This document shows, in pieces, positions 1 to 6,956 of a DNA stretch of 11,302 bases (position 1 is its first letter; each line of letters starts with the position of its first letter). Under the pieces are notes generated by a model. It did not search any database, was not told the origin of the DNA, and worked only from the letters and a program-made list of their open reading frames with translations. The DNA comes from Cyanobacteria bacterium UBA947 (lineage in GTDB: Bacteria; Cyanobacteriota; Vampirovibrionia; Gastranaerophilales; Gastranaerophilaceae), in contig DBCX01000002.1 of assembly GCA_002293275.1 (NCBI GenBank), forward strand, positions 1-11,302, in the 5' to 3' direction. A program made the translations under genes and the position numbers.

Positions 1-41
1 GGCGGTTTGAATGCCTGGTTTGCGAACGAAAGGAGTCCGAC

Positions 42-2504
42 ATGGCGCACGGCGAACGCTGTCTCCTGGTCCACGGCCACTTTTACCAGCCGCCCCGCGA
101 AAACCCTTGGCTGGAAGCAATTGAGTCGCAAGACAGTGCCGCGCCGTTTCACGACTGGAATGAGCGGATTAACAAAGAATGCTACAACCCCAACTCCGTC
201 TCAAAAATCGTTGACAGCCGCAACAGAATAATTGATGTTGTGAATAATTACTCATATATGAGCTTTAATATCGGTGCCACGCTGATGTCGTGGATGGAGC
301 AGTTTGCACCGTTGACCTATGAGCGGATCTTAGAGGCCGACAAAAAAAGTTTAGCCAAGCACAACGGGCACGGTAACGCGATTGCGCAGGTTTATAACCA
401 CATGATTATGCCGCTTGCAAACGAAAACGACAAGCAAACTCAGGTGATATGGGGGCTGCGTGATTTTGAACGCCGGTTTGGCCGCAAACCCGAGGGTATG
501 TGGCTTGCCGAAACAGCCGTGGATGACGATACCTTGCGGGTGCTGGCGCAGCACGGGGTAAAGTATACCATCTTGTCGCCGTTTCAGGCGCTGCGTGTGC
601 GCGGGCTTGATGATAAAAATTGGCAGGATGTAAGCTGGGGTAACGTTGACCCTGCGCGCGCTTACAGGTACAATATCAAGTCCGCGCCGGGTGAGTATAT
701 TGATTTGTTTTTCTATGACGGCGCGATTTCGCGCTCGGTGGCCTTTGATGAGCTGTTAACAGACGGCAACAAGTTTTCACGCAGGCTTGGCGAGGGAATA
801 TCGTGCAACAGAGATTACGCGCAGCTTGTCAACATTGCAACCGATGGCGAAAGCTACGGCCACCACACAAAATTCGGCGATATGGCGCTGGCGTATTTGT
901 TGAAAGTTAAGGCAAAAGACGAAGGTTTCACAATCACCAACTACGGTGAGTATCTTGAAAAATACCCGCCTGTATGCGAGGCCGATATTAAGGAGGCATC
1001 ATCGTGGAGCTGCTGTCACGGGGTCAAACGTTGGACTGAGGACTGCGGCTGCTCAACCGGCGGCCACCCGGGCTGGAACCAAAAATGGCGCAAACCCCTG
1101 CGTGCAGCGCTTGATTATCTGCGTGATGAGTTTATTGGGTTATTTGAAGAAGAGGGCAAAAAATACTTTGTTGACCCGTGGGCGGCAAGAAATAATTATA
1201 TAGATGTAATTCTAGACCGCAAGTCGGTTAAGAAATTCCAGAGCGCGAACTGTATGCCAAGATTAACCGAACTGCAGAAGGTCAAAGCGATTGAACTGTT
1301 GGAAATCCAGCGTCAGGCGATGCTTATGTACACAAGCTGCGGCTGGTTTTTCTCGGAGTTGTCAGGCATAGAGCCCGTTCAGGTGCTTAAATATGCGGCG
1401 CGTGCGATGCAGCTTGCCGCGCGCCTGACCGACAAGGATTTTGAGACAAAGTTTTTGGATATCCTATCTGATGCCAGAAGCAATATTTACGAGCAAGGGG
1501 ACGGCCGCGATATTTTTGAGCGCTACGTGCGCCCGTCGGTTGTGGAATTAGAGCAAATCGCCGCGCTGTGGGCAATATCGTCGCTTTATACGGATATGGA
1601 CGATAAAGAGGACGTTTACAGCTACACGATAAAGCGCAATGCCTACAAAAAAATGAAAAAAGGCAAATCATCGTTTGTTATCGCCAACATTGAGGTGCAG
1701 TCAAAAGTCACGACCCGCCGGGTAAATTTGGTCGTTGCGCTGGTTAAATTCTCAAGCGGAGATTTCCACTGCGCGTTTAACCAATACACGACAGAGGCCG
1801 AATTCAAAAAAATGAGAACAGAGTTGATGAGTATATTTATGCTTGATGAGCAGACGCAGATTATTCGTGCGATTGACAAAAGCTTTGGCAGTGAATATTT
1901 TACGCTGAAAGATATTTTTATTGAGGAGCGTCAAAAGATTCTTGAAACTATGCTGAAAGGCAAAATAGATAAGTTTGCCGCGGCCTATCAGGATATGTAT
2001 GACGAGGGCAAGGGCTCGATTTATCATCTGCGCAAATTGGGGCTGAAAATACCGGAGGAGTTCAAGATTTCGGCGCGGTACGCTTTGAGCCATCAGTTTA
2101 ACGATCTTGTAGAACTACCATTGGACGATGAAGTAATATCGCAGGCCGCAGAAATAATTTACGAAGCACACGTGATTAATGTTGTGCTGGACAAACAGCC
2201 GGCGAACGAATTTTTCAGCCAAAAACTTTTGCGCCGGATAAAAAAGCTGGTTGACAATTTTGATACAAAACAGGCGCAAAAAACGATTGAATTGTTTGAC
2301 AAACTTGAACAGTTGGAGATGGAAGTTGATATTGCAGAGGCGCAAAACCTTTATTTCAATAAGGTTTTTCACCGTACGAGCGAAATCCTTGAAACAACAA
2401 AAGATATAAAATTTGCCCGGATGATTTTGCGAATCGGCGAGCGGTTAAACATCAATACCGAGTTTTACCAGCAAAAATTGGACAAGGTTCTGGTATCAAG
2501 TTAA
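42..2504 (+). CDS. Glycoside hydrolase family 57 protein with C-terminal DUF3536
   Basis: This 820-residue protein belongs to the GH57/DUF3536 type, a group related to alpha-glucan-acting amylases and branching enzymes; its exact substrate is unknown. The family opening motif HGHFYQPPREN is at residues 11-21. MWLAE at 153-157 places E157 as the likely nucleophile, and ATDGESYGHH at 266-275 places D268 as the likely acid/base. A Cys/Trp-rich signature follows (C324, C325, H326, C335, C337), typical of DUF3536 proteins. The roughly 450-residue remainder is largely helical and matches the DUF3536 part in position and length. There is no signal peptide, so it probably acts in the cytoplasm, perhaps on storage polysaccharide. 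The ATG at 42 is chosen because AGGAG (31-35) lies 6 nt upstream and the family motif begins about ten residues in. The frame stays open to the window edge, but those upstream residues do not look like family sequence. No glycogen genes are visible nearby. Confidence 0.9.
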   Translation: MAHGERCLLVHGHFYQPPRENPWLEAIESQDSAAPFHDWNERINKECYNPNSVSKIVDSRNRIIDVVNNYSYMSFNIGATLMSWMEQFAPLTYERILEADKKSLAKHNGHGNAIAQVYNHMIMPLANENDKQTQVIWGLRDFERRFGRKPEGMWLAETAVDDDTLRVLAQHGVKYTILSPFQALRVRGLDDKNWQDVSWGNVDPARAYRYNIKSAPGEYIDLFFYDGAISRSVAFDELLTDGNKFSRRLGEGISCNRDYAQLVNIATDGESYGHHTKFGDMALAYLLKVKAKDEGFTITNYGEYLEKYPPVCEADIKEASSWSCCHGVKRWTEDCGCSTGGHPGWNQKWRKPLRAALDYLRDEFIGLFEEEGKKYFVDPWAARNNYIDVILDRKSVKKFQSANCMPRLTELQKVKAIELLEIQRQAMLMYTSCGWFFSELSGIEPVQVLKYAARAMQLAARLTDKDFETKFLDILSDARSNIYEQGDGRDIFERYVRPSVVELEQIAALWAISSLYTDMDDKEDVYSYTIKRNAYKKMKKGKSSFVIANIEVQSKVTTRRVNLVVALVKFSSGDFHCAFNQYTTEAEFKKMRTELMSIFMLDEQTQIIRAIDKSFGSEYFTLKDIFIEERQKILETMLKGKIDKFAAAYQDMYDEGKGSIYHLRKLGLKIPEEFKISARYALSHQFNDLVELPLDDEVISQAAEIIYEAHVINVVLDKQPANEFFSQKLLRRIKKLVDNFDTKQAQKTIELFDKLEQLEMEVDIAEAQNLYFNKVFHRTSEILETTKDIKFARMILRIGERLNINTEFYQQKLDKVLVSS

Positions 2505-2570
2505 CTTTTGTAACATAATCCGTAACTTTTTAAAGTTCATGGCCAAAAACTCCGATATAGATAACAGTTA

Positions 2571-2576
2571 AAGGAG
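2571..2576 (+). promoter_or_regulatory. Strong ribosome binding site for the 51-residue ORF
   Basis: AAGGAG lies 8 nt upstream of the ATG at 2585. It is a near-perfect Shine-Dalgarno sequence and the main evidence that the short ORF is translated. Confidence 0.75.
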
Positions 2577-2584
2577 TACGGTTT

Positions 2585-2740
2585 ATGTTAAAAAAGCTTA
2601 TAACACCTTCGTGTAATGTATGCGATAGCGTGGAATTGATATTAAGAGGAGCACAAAAGCGCCGGAGTGTGGCGCTGGCGTCCGCAAAGATGATTAACGC
2701 GGATGCGGGAGTTGCAGCAAGACTGCACGCAATCAAGTAA
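2585..2740 (+). CDS. Small cationic protein of unknown function (51 aa)
   Basis: This short ORF encodes 51 residues starting MLKKLITPSCNVC. I do not recognise it. It has a CxxC pair (C10, C13), a basic patch GAQKRR at residues 22-27 and an Ala-rich, probably helical C-terminus ending in HAIK. There is no signal peptide or membrane segment. Support for a real gene is the AAGGAG 8 nt before the ATG and an intrinsic terminator starting 18 nt after the stop. It sits 80 nt after the GH57 gene, with no clear terminator between them, so the two may share a transcript. A 6-bp inverted repeat (AACTTT/AAAGTT, 2524-2537) lies in the gap. The CxxC could bind metal or be redox-active, but a single pair is weak evidence. 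An untranslated leader or small RNA is the alternative reading. Confidence 0.6.
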   Translation: MLKKLITPSCNVCDSVELILRGAQKRRSVALASAKMINADAGVAARLHAIK

Positions 2741-2758
2741 GAAGCGAGAGTATTTATG

Positions 2759-2786
2759 AAAAAGCCGGTGAAAACCGGCTTTTTTT
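2759..2786 (+). terminator. Rho-independent terminator after the 51-aa ORF
   Basis: A hairpin with arms AAAAAGCCGGT (2759-2769) and ACCGGCTTTTT (2774-2784) closes a GAAA tetraloop and runs into a T-tract ending at 2786. The stem is perfect over 11 bp. It ends the GH57/51-aa transcription unit and separates it from the gene at 2867. Confidence 0.9.
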
Positions 2787-2800
2787 ATTGTGGGTTATTA

Positions 2801-2829
2801 TTTAGGCAATTTTTCCATGCGTATATACT
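2801..2829 (+). promoter_or_regulatory. Candidate promoter for the barrel-like protein gene
   Basis: TTTAGG (2801-2806), a 17-nt spacer and TATACT (2824-2829) give a plausible sigma-70 pair. The -35 matches the consensus at only 3 of 6 positions. The region is very AT-rich and offers other TATA-like -10 sites, including TATAAT at 2843-2848, so the assignment is tentative. A start near 2836 would leave a leader of about 31 nt carrying the AGGAG site. Confidence 0.35.
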
Positions 2830-2846
2830 TTATATATAAGTATATA
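2822..2846. repeat. AT-only inverted repeat upstream of 2867, possible operator
   Basis: TATATACTT (2822-2830) and AAGTATATA (2838-2846) are perfect 9-bp inverted arms around a 7-nt centre. The repeat overlaps the candidate -10 and ends 6 nt before the AGGAG site at 2853-2857. This position suits a repressor site, but an AT-rich promoter can produce such symmetry by chance. Confidence 0.5.
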
Positions 2847-2866
2847 ATTAAGAGGAGAACATTTTT

Positions 2867-3508
2867 ATGACAGGACCAATTGACGGCAAAAAACCGCTAG
2901 ACAACGCTTTGCTAAACCAAGGCAACACACAACCCGCGGCGCAGCCGACAAAGGCAATAACGGGTTCGGTTTGGTCAAACGGCAAAACAACCGGCGGCAG
3001 CATGGCCTATGACAATATTATGTTCAACGAGGATGGCACAAAAGCAACTGTTACAGGTGATTTACGGGCTTCTTCCGACGGCTCAAAGCGTAATCTCGGC
3101 TTTGGTGTCGGCGGTAGTATTGAAAAAGATCTGGGCAACGGATTTTCTGCCTACGGCGGCGCGCGTATCGGCGGAAGTTTTGATATCACAGAGCAAAAGT
3201 ATGACAATCAAATAGCTGCTATGAACAAAGCAAACAACACGCCGAAAATAGAAATTGATCCTGCGCTGGATGTAACAGGTACGGCCGGGGTTAAATATCA
3301 GGCCAACGAGCACCTTGCACTTTATGCCGAGGCAGAGGCCGGCGCTCATATTACTCTTGACGGCGCTACCTCAAATCTTAAAGTCGGCGGCGGCGCTGAG
3401 GTCAAGACCGGTAAAAACCAGGCGATTTCTCTTGGGCTCAACTCAGGTGACTTGCTATCAGACGAACGAAGGCCCGAAGGCAAGATTTCTTACAAAATCA
3501 GCTTTTAA
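2867..3508 (+). CDS. Glycine-rich beta-barrel-like protein without signal peptide
   Basis: This 213-residue protein is of unknown function. Residues 1-35 are polar, low-complexity and rich in Gln, Pro and Ala. From about residue 70 onward the protein shows alternating beta-strand pairs (GFGVGGSIEK, FSAYGGARIGGSFDI, TGTAGVKYQ, LALYAEAEAGAHITL, LKVGGGAEVK, AISLGL). It ends in GKISYKISF, with a terminal Phe and alternating hydrophobic residues like the last strand of an outer-membrane barrel. No N-terminal hydrophobic segment exists, and no in-frame start upstream would add one. The ATG at 2867 has AGGAG (2853-2857) 9 nt before it. The gene is monocistronic, lying between terminators at 2759-2786 and 3519-3541. 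It could be a barrel exported by another route, or a soluble beta-rich protein such as a surface or phage-fibre-like domain. The gene itself is well supported; the fold is an inference from residue pattern. Confidence 0.8.
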   Translation: MTGPIDGKKPLDNALLNQGNTQPAAQPTKAITGSVWSNGKTTGGSMAYDNIMFNEDGTKATVTGDLRASSDGSKRNLGFGVGGSIEKDLGNGFSAYGGARIGGSFDITEQKYDNQIAAMNKANNTPKIEIDPALDVTGTAGVKYQANEHLALYAEAEAGAHITLDGATSNLKVGGGAEVKTGKNQAISLGLNSGDLLSDERRPEGKISYKISF

Positions 3509-3518
3509 TAAAACAGTC

Positions 3519-3541
3519 AAAGCCCCTTTTGGGGCTTTTTT
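3519..3541 (+). terminator. Rho-independent terminator after the barrel-like gene
   Basis: AAAGCCCC (3519-3526), a TTTT loop and GGGGCTTT (3531-3538) form an 8-bp perfect stem followed by further T residues. It lies 10 nt after the stop codon. Confidence 0.9.
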
Positions 3542-3576
3542 AATGTTTCTTAATAGTTCAGGCAATTTTTCTTTTG

Positions 3577-3582
3577 AGGGAG
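3577..3582 (+). promoter_or_regulatory. Oddly placed ribosome binding site with an ATG-TAA decoy
   Basis: AGGGAG (3577-3582) lies 12 nt before the chosen ATG at 3595, which is long. An out-of-frame ATG at 3587-3589, 4 nt after the site, is followed immediately by TAA (3590-3592). The site therefore faces a start-stop pair before the true start. Confidence 0.5.
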
Positions 3583-3594
3583 CTTTATGTAAGC

Positions 3595-4968
3595 ATGATT
3601 GTAGATAGAATTTCATTAAACCTCAACAATACAGTTTTTGCGCCCGTGAAAAAGCAAACATTTACGTCAAATCCCGCGGCGGCAGAGAATGCGCAAATAA
3701 GCTCCGAGGCGAGCGCTGCGATAAGAAGTGCTGTGCTGCCGGCAGTCAAAACGCCGGTTGAATCTGTTGAAACTATAACCGCTGACTTGAAAAAACTCGG
3801 TATTGAGGCGGAGTTTAAGGATGAAATCCAGGCGGCTGTCACAAAAGAGGCGATATATGATTTTATTGAATTGGGCAATAGTCCAGAAATATTTGAAGGG
3901 TTGAAGATTCTGGGAACAGATTGGTTTGGCAGCCTGGATAATCCATGCCGCGCCGGAATAGATTACACCAGAGAAGGCGAGTTTTTTCTGAAACTGGACA
4001 GTCAATTTGACTGGTCAAAATTACAAGAACAAGTACAAGAGATGTATGATTCAGGCCAAATCTGCTCTAATAACAAGAAAGCACCTATTTATGAAGGTTT
4101 GGGGCGGTTTTTGTATTTTACGATAATTGATCAAAACGATTATCTGGCCAACACAAAACCAGGCAGTCTGCCGGATAAGGACATAGCTTTGGCAAACCAA
4201 TTGTCCTCTAATGCAAAAGAAAGCAGCGCCAACTTCCACTCGGCGTACATTGCGGCCAGAATGTGTAAAATTGAACTGCCGAAGAAGATAATTTGGTCTT
4301 TCTTGAAATTTCCGCAGCCGGTTCCGTTGGAAAGGAAGGTAGACACCGTTTGTAATTTTGAAACTTGTCAGCAGGCGCAAGAATATTTGAAAGATAAATA
4401 CGGGATTGAAGCGGAATTTGCCGACACGACTCAGGCAAATCTTTGTGCGGGAACCATGGAAGATTTTATCAAACTAAACAATGACCCAAAAATATTTGAC
4501 GGGTTAAGAATCCAGATTATGACAGAAGATGTTGAAAAGGAATATCTAAAAGCAAAGGGTTATATAGGACGCCTAGGCGGACTGGTTAGTCATTCAAACC
4601 ACTATGATACAAATAACAATACGCTAGAGGATTTAACCTTACGATTCCCCGGAAAACCTGAAACCATTGATGAGCTGTCAAAAGATTACAGTTCAGGACT
4701 CCATCCTAGTGCCAATATGAAACAAACTTTTGACCATGAGCTGGCGCATTGGCTGCACGCAAAAAAGGCTCCGCTTTTTTACGTCCTTGTTGGTGGCATT
4801 GAAAATGCCGGAAAAGATCTTTCAGGCAGAGTTTCAGGCTACGCACAAATGGATATTAAAGAATTTGTAGCGGAATATGTCACAGGAAGAATGTCCGGAG
4901 CAACCTACCCCAAGGTTGTTGATGAAATGTATCGTCAATTCAACGGCCCTGATTTGAAGTTCTCGTAG
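3595..4968 (+). CDS. Tandem-domain protein with C-terminal HExxH metallopeptidase-like domain
   Basis: This 457-residue protein is of unknown family. Residues 375-388 carry a zinc-protease motif, HELAH (H381, E382, H385). E427 in EFVAEYVTGRM, 42 residues later, is a likely third ligand, giving a gluzincin-like arrangement. The N-terminal half is a diverged copy. GIEAEF (69-74) matches GIEAEF (270-275), FIELGNSPEIFEGL (90-103) matches FIKLNNDPKIFDGL (291-304), and residues 214-239 align without gaps to 424-449. The positions of HELAH and E427 become EGLGR (167-171) and A217, so the first copy should not bind zinc. No signal peptide is visible; residues 1-60 are low-complexity. The ATG at 3595 is preferred to a TTG at 3574 because AGGGAG precedes only the ATG, although 12 nt away. 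It ends 2 bp from the convergent dehydrogenase gene. The protease function is inferred from motifs. Confidence 0.75.
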   Translation: MIVDRISLNLNNTVFAPVKKQTFTSNPAAAENAQISSEASAAIRSAVLPAVKTPVESVETITADLKKLGIEAEFKDEIQAAVTKEAIYDFIELGNSPEIFEGLKILGTDWFGSLDNPCRAGIDYTREGEFFLKLDSQFDWSKLQEQVQEMYDSGQICSNNKKAPIYEGLGRFLYFTIIDQNDYLANTKPGSLPDKDIALANQLSSNAKESSANFHSAYIAARMCKIELPKKIIWSFLKFPQPVPLERKVDTVCNFETCQQAQEYLKDKYGIEAEFADTTQANLCAGTMEDFIKLNNDPKIFDGLRIQIMTEDVEKEYLKAKGYIGRLGGLVSHSNHYDTNNNTLEDLTLRFPGKPETIDELSKDYSSGLHPSANMKQTFDHELAHWLHAKKAPLFYVLVGGIENAGKDLSGRVSGYAQMDIKEFVAEYVTGRMSGATYPKVVDEMYRQFNGPDLKFS

Positions 4969-4970
4969 AA

Positions 4971-6002
4971 CTACGGCTTTATCAAAAATTTAATCGCTTT
5001 GCCTTCAATATGCTTGTGCATGGCGTATTCAACATCGGGTAGGCCAAGCGTTCCGGTTATGAGTTTTTCCACCTCAATTTGCCCGGATGCGATGTAATCA
5101 AGCGCCTGCCGGAAGTATTCAGGCGTGTGGTGGAACACGCTCAAAGTCTTTATATCACCGTAGTGCATCGCGGTTGTGTCAAAAGTCGCCTTGGAGCCCG
5201 CTTTGCAGCCGCCGAAAAAATGCACTGTGCCGCCCGGCCGCACCGTTGTGAAAATCTGCTCCCAAATCTCGGGCAGCCCGACGCACTCAATCGCAACGTC
5301 AAGCCCGCGCCCCTCGTCTGAGAACGCCTTAAAAACTTCCTCAGGGTTGTCGGTTTTGGTCAAATCCACCACCTCGTCTGCCAAGGCAAAATCACGCGCC
5401 ATTTGGAGCTTCAAAGGGTTTCTGCCGGCCGCAATAACGCGCGCGCCTTTGAGTTTGGCAAGCCGTGCAAACATCAGCCCAATCGGCCCGATTCCGATAA
5501 TCCCGACACTTTGCCCCGGTTTTATCCCGGTTCTTTCAATCCCGTGGACAACGTTTGCCAGCGGCTCGCAAAATGCCGCCTTCTCAAGCGGCAAATTTTT
5601 TGGCACAATGAGCATATTTTTTTCAACTATGCGCGCCGGAACAGTTATATATTCGGCATACGCGCCGTTGAGCAAATCAAGGTTTTCACACAGGTTGTAT
5701 TCTTGATGCTTGCAAAAGAAACATTTCCCGCACGGTGCGGAGTTTGCCGCCACAACGCGGTCGCCTTTTTTGAATTTTTTCACACCTTCGCCCACTTGCT
5801 CAACAACACCCGCAAACTCGTGTCCGAATCCCGACGGGGTTTTCTTGATTAAAACCGGGTGTCCGCGCATAAAAGTCTTAACATCCGTGCCGCAGGTGAG
5901 CGCGGCCTCAACTTTTACCGTAACCTCGCCCGCGCGCGGCGGATGGGCGGCGATCTCCTCGTATCGTATATCTTGTGGTTTATAATATCTTACAGCTTTC
6001 AT
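4971..6002 (-). CDS. Zinc-dependent medium-chain dehydrogenase (MDR), likely NADP(H)-type
   Basis: This 343-residue protein is a full-length member of the zinc alcohol/sorbitol/threonine dehydrogenase superfamily. Catalytic zinc ligands are predicted at C37, H61-E62 and E146. The structural zinc site is intact (C91, C94, C97, C105). The Rossmann loop is GIGPIG (170-175). The second strand ends AAGRN (191-195), with Gly-Arg where NAD-specific members have Asp; by family precedent this suggests NADP(H). Its ATG overlaps the TGA of the upstream dehydrogenase as ATGA (5999-6002), so the pair is translationally coupled and made from one transcript. The substrate cannot be read from sequence; a polyol, sugar or amino-acid-derived alcohol is plausible. 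There is no transporter or kinase nearby to narrow it. Confidence 0.9.
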   Translation of the reverse strand: MKAVRYYKPQDIRYEEIAAHPPRAGEVTVKVEAALTCGTDVKTFMRGHPVLIKKTPSGFGHEFAGVVEQVGEGVKKFKKGDRVVAANSAPCGKCFFCKHQEYNLCENLDLLNGAYAEYITVPARIVEKNMLIVPKNLPLEKAAFCEPLANVVHGIERTGIKPGQSVGIIGIGPIGLMFARLAKLKGARVIAAGRNPLKLQMARDFALADEVVDLTKTDNPEEVFKAFSDEGRGLDVAIECVGLPEIWEQIFTTVRPGGTVHFFGGCKAGSKATFDTTAMHYGDIKTLSVFHHTPEYFRQALDYIASGQIEVEKLITGTLGLPDVEYAMHKHIEGKAIKFLIKP

Positions 6003-6940
6003 CTTATTTTAATATACGCCTTAAATGTTTTATTTTCAATAGTGTCCGCAAACGCCTGATTTATGTGCTCAAAATCGTAAATTGTTGAAAAACCCTTGAC
6101 ATCAACTTTGCCTGCGGCAAGCAAATCCAGCGAGGTTTTTAAATCCGCGGGTGTCGGCGAATAGCTGCCAAGGACGGTGAGTTCACGGTAGTAGATTTCG
6201 TTGTTCGCGTAACCGGTGTTAGCGGGTGTGCTGGAAAAGACGATTATTTTGCCGCCGTCGCGTACGGATTTGAGCGCGGTATCAAGCGCCGCGTCAGCGC
6301 CTGATGTCATAAAAACTGCATCAACAGCGTCTTGGGCAGGTTCAAATCCGGCCATCCTGTCCGGCCGCACATCATAGCCGTAAGTCTTCACGCCAAACGC
6401 CTTTAAGGCCTGCGCCATAATGTTTCCGATTGAGCCAAACCCCACAACCAGTGCGGTGTTTATCTTTCCGGCGCGCCGGATTGCGCGCACGCAGCACCCG
6501 AGCGGCTCGTAGAACGCTGCCTCGTCATCAGTCAAGTGCTCAGGTTTTTTGTGCGCAACATTTTGCAGGTGTTCTTCGGATAGAAAAACATACTCGCTAA
6601 ACCCGCCGGGGACAATGTTTGTGGCCTTAAAATGCGCGCACATGGATTCGCTGCCACTTTGGCAAAATTCGCACCTGCCGCATGGCACATGGTGCGATGA
6701 AACAATTACATCACCCGGTTTAAAACCGGTGTCGGAGTCGATTTCTTTAATACGCGCAACAATCTCGTGGCCCAGAACCGTGCCGTTAGCCGCAAGGTTT
6801 TGCCGGAATTTCACAATATCCGAGCCGCAAAGCCCGCATCCTAAAACCTCAACAACAGCGCCTTTTTTGCCGTTCAATTTGATGTCTTCCGGCCGATTTA
6901 TTATTACTATTTGGCCGTTTTCTACGATTGCCGCTTTCAT
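5999..6940 (-). CDS. Zinc-dependent medium-chain dehydrogenase (MDR), likely NAD(H)-type
   Basis: This 313-residue protein is a paralogue of the downstream dehydrogenase and somewhat shorter. Catalytic zinc ligands are predicted at C38 (GLCGSD), H58-E59 and E145. The structural zinc cysteines are C87, C90, C93 and C101. The dinucleotide loop is GFGSIG (167-172). The following strand ends YGYD190, and an Asp there normally selects NAD(H). The ATG at 6940 is chosen because family-like sequence (MKAAIVENGQ) begins there; a longer open frame reaches 7285 but runs antisense to another gene. No Shine-Dalgarno sequence precedes it. A perfect TATAAT ends 6 nt before the ATG, so the mRNA is probably leaderless. 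It is first gene of a two-gene operon. Confidence 0.9.
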   Translation of the reverse strand: MKAAIVENGQIVIINRPEDIKLNGKKGAVVEVLGCGLCGSDIVKFRQNLAANGTVLGHEIVARIKEIDSDTGFKPGDVIVSSHHVPCGRCEFCQSGSESMCAHFKATNIVPGGFSEYVFLSEEHLQNVAHKKPEHLTDDEAAFYEPLGCCVRAIRRAGKINTALVVGFGSIGNIMAQALKAFGVKTYGYDVRPDRMAGFEPAQDAVDAVFMTSGADAALDTALKSVRDGGKIIVFSSTPANTGYANNEIYYRELTVLGSYSPTPADLKTSLDLLAAGKVDVKGFSTIYDFEHINQAFADTIENKTFKAYIKIR

Positions 6941-6956
6941 TTTTTCATTATATAAT
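6928..6956 (+). promoter_or_regulatory. Promoter of the GNAT-like gene (leaderless start)
   Basis: TTGCCG (6928-6933, 4 of 6 consensus), a 17-nt spacer and a perfect TATAAT (6951-6956) form a good sigma-70 promoter. The start predicted 7 nt after the -10 is 6963, the first base of the GTG start codon. The -35 lies inside the divergent dehydrogenase gene. Confidence 0.7.

Noticed and set aside
7..231. 74-codon plus-strand open frame at the left edge
   Set aside because: It overlaps the GH57 start out of frame and its product (Arg/Thr/Ser-rich) looks like a shadow. It could at most be the tail of an upstream gene, and nothing in it is recognisable.
2524..2537. AACTTT/AAAGTT hairpin as a terminator after the GH57 gene
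   Set aside because: It is an AT-only 6-bp stem with a 2-nt loop and no T-tract, so it is too weak for intrinsic termination.
4964..4975. Palindrome at the convergent stops as a bidirectional terminator
   Set aside because: The stem is 5 bp and neither strand has a T-tract after it.
5079..5985. Several plus-strand open frames opposite the first dehydrogenase
   Set aside because: These are mirror frames of a GC-biased coding region. They have no ribosome binding sites and no recognisable domains.
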